Assembly (NCBI GenBank): GCA_947624845.1
Contig: CANQMB010000039.1
Coordinates: 1-9,175, forward strand
Length of the DNA stretch: 9,175 bases
Source: an uncultured Bacilli bacterium
GTDB taxonomy: Bacteria > Bacillota_I > Bacilli_A > RF39 > UBA660
Direction of reading: 5' to 3'
Of the stretch, positions 7,101 to 9,175 are shown piece after piece. A program made the translations under genes and the position numbers. The notes under the pieces are model-generated. The model made no database searches and was not told where the DNA came from. It saw nothing but the letters and a program-made list of their open reading frames with translations. Every line of letters starts with the position of its first letter. Positions within the stretch are counted from its first letter, which is position 1.

Positions 7101-7736
7101 AACATCTAATCTCTTTACTAGACGAGTTCTCTTCTGCCCTTGAGCATTTTCTAACTCTTTTGTAATTTCATCAATTTCTTTTTTCAAATCTACTTTTTTT
7201 AATAGTTCTTTAATCGCTTCGGCTCCCATACCGACTTTAAAGCCCGTACCATATTTTTCATAATAAGCACGATATTCTTTTTCTGATAATGTTTGTTTGT
7301 TTTCCAAAGGAGCATTTCCTTTATCAATAACTACATAACTGACAAAATATAACACTTCTTCCAAATCTCTAGGACTCATATCAAGAACAAGACCCATACG
7401 AGAAGGAACCCCTTTAAAAAACCAAATATGAGAAACTGGAGAAGCAAGTTCAATATGTCCCATTCGTTCACGACGAACTTTAGAACGTGTAACTTCTACT
7501 CCACAACGATCACAGACAATATTTTTGTAACGAACTCGTTTATATTTCCCACAAGCACATTCGAAATCTTTCGTAGGACCAAAGATTTTTTCACAGAATA
7601 ATCCATCTCTTTCTGGTCGAAGAGTACGATAGTTGATTGTCTCTGGTTTTTTTACTTCACCATAGCTCCATTTTCTAATCTTTTCAGGAGATGCGATACC
7701 AATCTTTAAAGCTTCAAATTTATTCACTTCGATCAT
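4104..7736 (-). CDS. rpoC: DNA-directed RNA polymerase subunit beta'
   Basis: RpoC forms one jaw of the RNA polymerase clamp and carries the catalytic magnesium site. The 1210-residue length is close to that of other Bacillota. Visible elements in order are the N-terminal zinc site (C60, C62, C75, C78), the PPELRPMIQLDGGRFATSD region (235-253), the catalytic NADFDGDQMA (447-456, with D449, D451 and D453), a bridge-helix and trigger-loop region from about 735 to 815 that includes LSTHGTRKGLADTALKTAD (780-798, His783), and the second zinc site (C820, C896, C903, C906). It ends in a short acidic tail. The ATG overlaps the rpoB stop in an ATGA arrangement, and GGAAGGAG (7754-7747) lies inside rpoB, so translation is probably coupled. 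No insertion, break or missing catalytic residue was found. An intrinsic terminator closes the unit. Confidence 0.99.
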   Translation of the reverse strand: MIEVNKFEALKIGIASPEKIRKWSYGEVKKPETINYRTLRPERDGLFCEKIFGPTKDFECACGKYKRVRYKNIVCDRCGVEVTRSKVRRERMGHIELASPVSHIWFFKGVPSRMGLVLDMSPRDLEEVLYFVSYVVIDKGNAPLENKQTLSEKEYRAYYEKYGTGFKVGMGAEAIKELLKKVDLKKEIDEITKELENAQGQKRTRLVKRLDVLDAFYKSGNRPEWMIMDCIPVIPPELRPMIQLDGGRFATSDLNDLYRRVINRNNRLKKLIDLGAPGIIIQNEKRMLQEAVDALFDNGRRGRSVTGAGNRPLKSISSMLKGKQGRFRQNLLGKRVDYSGRSVIVVGPSLKMYQCGIPKEMALELFKPHVIHGLVSKDIAHNIKAAKRLIDNQDPVVWDIVEEVIKEHPVLLNRAPTLHRLGIQAFEPILVGGKAIRLHPLVCTAFNADFDGDQMAVHVPLSEEAQAEARLLMLGSNNILHPKSGDPIVTPSQDMVLGNYYITMEKAGEEGEGRVFKNSNEALMAYERREITLHTRIAVPVDSFKYKVFTDGQKGKYLVTTAGKLKFNEILPDSFPYINEPTDDNIQKITPNEYFIEKGKNIKEEISKMPLVKPFVKSTLEKIIAQVFKRYKTTETSTMLDNLKDLGFKYSTIAGITISISDVETSKNKDKIVAEAQKVVDKINKQYKRGLITDDERFNKVIETWNDAKDQVQKELEEISNSDVDNPIFMMMHSKARGNISNFTQVAGMRGIMAKPTGEFVEIPVLSSFKEGLSVSEFFLSTHGTRKGLADTALKTADSGYLTRRLVDVSQDMIIREEDCGTDQGVVVRAFMNEKTGTVIEGLYDRIVGRYANKRIVHPETKQVIVEKLQLITESLAEKIIEAGIEEVEIRTILTCNTTNGICQKCYGRNLATGNVVEIGEAVGVMAAQSIGEPGTQLTMRTFHTGGVAGGEDITQGLPRVQELFEARNPKGKATIAEIDGQISKIKEDHGKYKISVTNKLETKEHITNYGAKLCVEKGAEVHCGDKLTEGAISPKELLAVTDPITTQEYILKEVQNTYRSQGVDISDKHIEIIARRMISKMRIVESGDTMFLPGSLVNFREFTEGNTQVVLKGKKPALGKPVLLGITKASLETDSFLSAASFQETTRILTDAAIRGKVDPLEGLKENVIIGKLIPAGTGSRNYRDIDYELKSEFIDEEPLEKLEDQFME

Positions 7737-9175
7737 TCAGCATCCACTCCTTCCTCTAATAACTCTTCTTCCTCTTCATCAATCTCTTCAATTTCTAGTT
7801 CTAAGTCTTCTTTTTCTTCTTTAATTTCCGTTGCTGGAGAAGTATCCAACTCATCAATGGAAAGTTTCATATCTTCTTTATCTTCAGCATCTTCAATTTC
7901 TTTTAATTCTAGAGTCTCCCCTTCATCATTAATAATAGATATATCTAAACCTAAGGCTTGGAATTCTTTCATCAATACTCTAAAGGATTCTGGAACACCA
8001 GCTTGATTAATTTCTTGTCCTTTGACAATGGCTTCATAAACTTTAACCCGACCAACTACATCATCTGATTTTACAGTTAAGATTTCTTGTAAAGTATGAG
8101 CAGCACCATAAGCATACAAAGCCCAAACTTCCATTTCACCAAATCTCTGTCCACCAAATTGAGCTTTACCACCAAGTGGTTGTTGTGTAACTAATGAATA
8201 TGGTCCAGTTGCACGAGCATGAAGTTTATCATCAACCATGTGGTGTAGTTTAATCATATACATGACACCAACAGAGATACGATTATCAAATGGTTCACCA
8301 GTACGTCCATTATATAAAACTGTTTTTCCATCCGGATCCATTCCTGCTTCTTTCATCATGGCTTCAATATCTTCAATGTGAGCTCCATCAAATACTGGAG
8401 TTGCTACATGAACACCAAGTTTTTTCGCAGCCATTCCCATATGTAATTCCAAAATCTGTCCTAAGTTCATACGAGAAGGAACACCTTGTGGGTTAAGCAT
8501 AACATCAACCGGAGTACCGTCTGGTAAATATGGCATATCTTCTTGAGGAAGGATAAGGGAAATAACACCTTTATTTCCATGACGTCCTGACATTTTATCT
8601 CCTACTTGAATCTTACGTTTTTGAATAATATAAACACGAATAATTTTAGATACACCAGCAGGTAATTCATCATTATCTTTACGAGAATAAATTTTTATAT
8701 CATGAACAATACCATCGCCACCATGAGGAACACGTAACGAAGTATCACGAACTTCTCTTGTTTTTTCACCAAAGATGGCATGTAACAATTTTTCTTCAGA
8801 AGTAAGTTCAGCCATTCCTTTTGGTGTTACTTTTCCAACTAAAATGTCTCCTTCTTTAACTTCTGTACCAATGGTTACAATTCCATTTTCATCTAAGTTT
8901 CGACGAGCTTCCTCACTGACGTTAGGAATGTCTCTTGTAATTTCTTCAGGCCCAAGTTTTGTCTCACGACATTGCATTTCGTAATCTTCCAAATGTAGTG
9001 ATGTATAGGCATCATCTTTTACTAAATTTTCATTTAAAATAACAGCATCTTCATAGTTATAACCATCAAATGTCATGAAAGCAACAACCATATTTTTACC
9101 TAAAGCAAGTTCTCCCATATCGGTACTATTACCATCAGCGATAATTGTTTTTCCTGCTTTTACTTTATCTCCAAC
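7733..9175 (-). CDS. rpoB: DNA-directed RNA polymerase subunit beta, C-terminal part (partial)
   Basis: The last 480 residues of RpoB are present and the reading frame is open to the right edge; the first residues seen are VGDKVKAGK. Numbering within this fragment: GELALGKN (21-28), FDGYNYEDA (36-44), LGPEEITRDIPNV (74-86), the active-site loop GDKMSGRHGNKG (192-203) with two catalytic-centre lysines (K194, K202), MLNPQGVPSRMN (226-237), and the C-terminal clamp segment GGKAQFGGQRFGEMEVW (335-351). The rifampicin-binding region lies beyond the window. Y354 in MEVWALYAYGA replaces a Glu that is nearly universal. The last 65 or so residues are strongly acidic (roughly half Asp/Glu), a trait seen less strongly in Bacillus RpoB. 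The TGA stop overlaps the rpoC ATG by four bases and shows that TGA is not read as Trp here. Confidence 0.99.
   Translation of the reverse strand, partial: VGDKVKAGKTIIADGNSTDMGELALGKNMVVAFMTFDGYNYEDAVILNENLVKDDAYTSLHLEDYEMQCRETKLGPEEITRDIPNVSEEARRNLDENGIVTIGTEVKEGDILVGKVTPKGMAELTSEEKLLHAIFGEKTREVRDTSLRVPHGGDGIVHDIKIYSRKDNDELPAGVSKIIRVYIIQKRKIQVGDKMSGRHGNKGVISLILPQEDMPYLPDGTPVDVMLNPQGVPSRMNLGQILELHMGMAAKKLGVHVATPVFDGAHIEDIEAMMKEAGMDPDGKTVLYNGRTGEPFDNRISVGVMYMIKLHHMVDDKLHARATGPYSLVTQQPLGGKAQFGGQRFGEMEVWALYAYGAAHTLQEILTVKSDDVVGRVKVYEAIVKGQEINQAGVPESFRVLMKEFQALGLDISIINDEGETLELKEIEDAEDKEDMKLSIDELDTSPATEIKEEKEDLELEIEEIDEEEEELLEEGVDAE
7747..7754 (-). promoter_or_regulatory. rpoC ribosome binding site inside the end of rpoB
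   Basis: GGAAGGAG lies about 10 bases before the rpoC ATG, within the last codons of rpoB. With the ATGA overlap it favours translational coupling, which would help keep beta and beta' equimolar. Confidence 0.8.

Noticed and set aside
7733..7736. TGA at the end of rpoB read as Trp, fusing rpoB to rpoC
   Set aside because: The frame past TGA is not the rpoC frame; rpoC starts at its own overlapping ATG with a good ribosome binding site. Trp codons in the window are TGG.
1..9175. Mobile elements, CRISPR arrays, tRNA or rRNA genes, defence systems
   Set aside because: No direct-repeat array, transposase, integrase, terminal inverted repeats, tRNA-like fold or rRNA sequence was seen. The window is almost fully occupied by housekeeping genes.

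Overview
The window holds the rpoBC and str loci of a low-GC, Gram-positive bacterium, all on the minus strand, so transcription runs from high to low coordinates. In transcription order it contains: rpoB (C-terminal 480 residues, cut by the right edge), rpoC, two short putative membrane-protein genes, rpsL (S12), rpsG (S7), fusA (EF-G) and the first 25 codons of tuf (EF-Tu, cut by the left edge). Strong AGGAGG-type ribosome binding sites, AT-rich third positions, sigma-A-type promoters and Bacillota-style S12, RpoB and RpoC sequences point to Bacillota (Bacilli, Erysipelotrichia or a relative of the Mollicutes). TGA is used as a real stop (rpoB) and Trp codons are TGG, so the code is standard rather than Mycoplasma-type. 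Species cannot be named from this sequence.

Layout. 9175-7733 is rpoB, whose TGA stop overlaps the rpoC ATG. 7736-4104 is rpoC, with an intrinsic terminator starting at its stop codon. 4103-3511 is a small unit with a gene for a four-helix membrane protein of 138 aa, its own perfect-stem terminator and a new promoter. 3510-3313 encodes a 65-aa single-helix protein and has no terminator after it. 3312-3161 is the str leader, with a near-consensus promoter, a long hairpin near the 5' end of the transcript and a possible 18-codon upstream ORF. 3160-169 is rpsL-rpsG-fusA, tightly packed. 168-77 carries a separate, well-formed tuf promoter. The plus strand shows no credible gene, and no stretch over 300 bases lacks a gene.

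The genes make the two large subunits of RNA polymerase, two 30S proteins of the decoding centre and head, and the two GTPases of elongation. This is one of the most conserved gene neighbourhoods in bacteria. I see no mobile element, CRISPR array, defence system or new multi-gene system. The points worth a second look are local: (1) Ile replaces a near-invariant Pro in S12, at a site linked to streptomycin response; (2) two small membrane genes occupy the place where Bacillus has the L7Ae-family gene rplGB; (3) two terminator/promoter joints share a 15-base core; (4) the rpsL leader has a strong 5' hairpin and a possible leader peptide; (5) a Glu is replaced by Tyr in a conserved RpoB motif.
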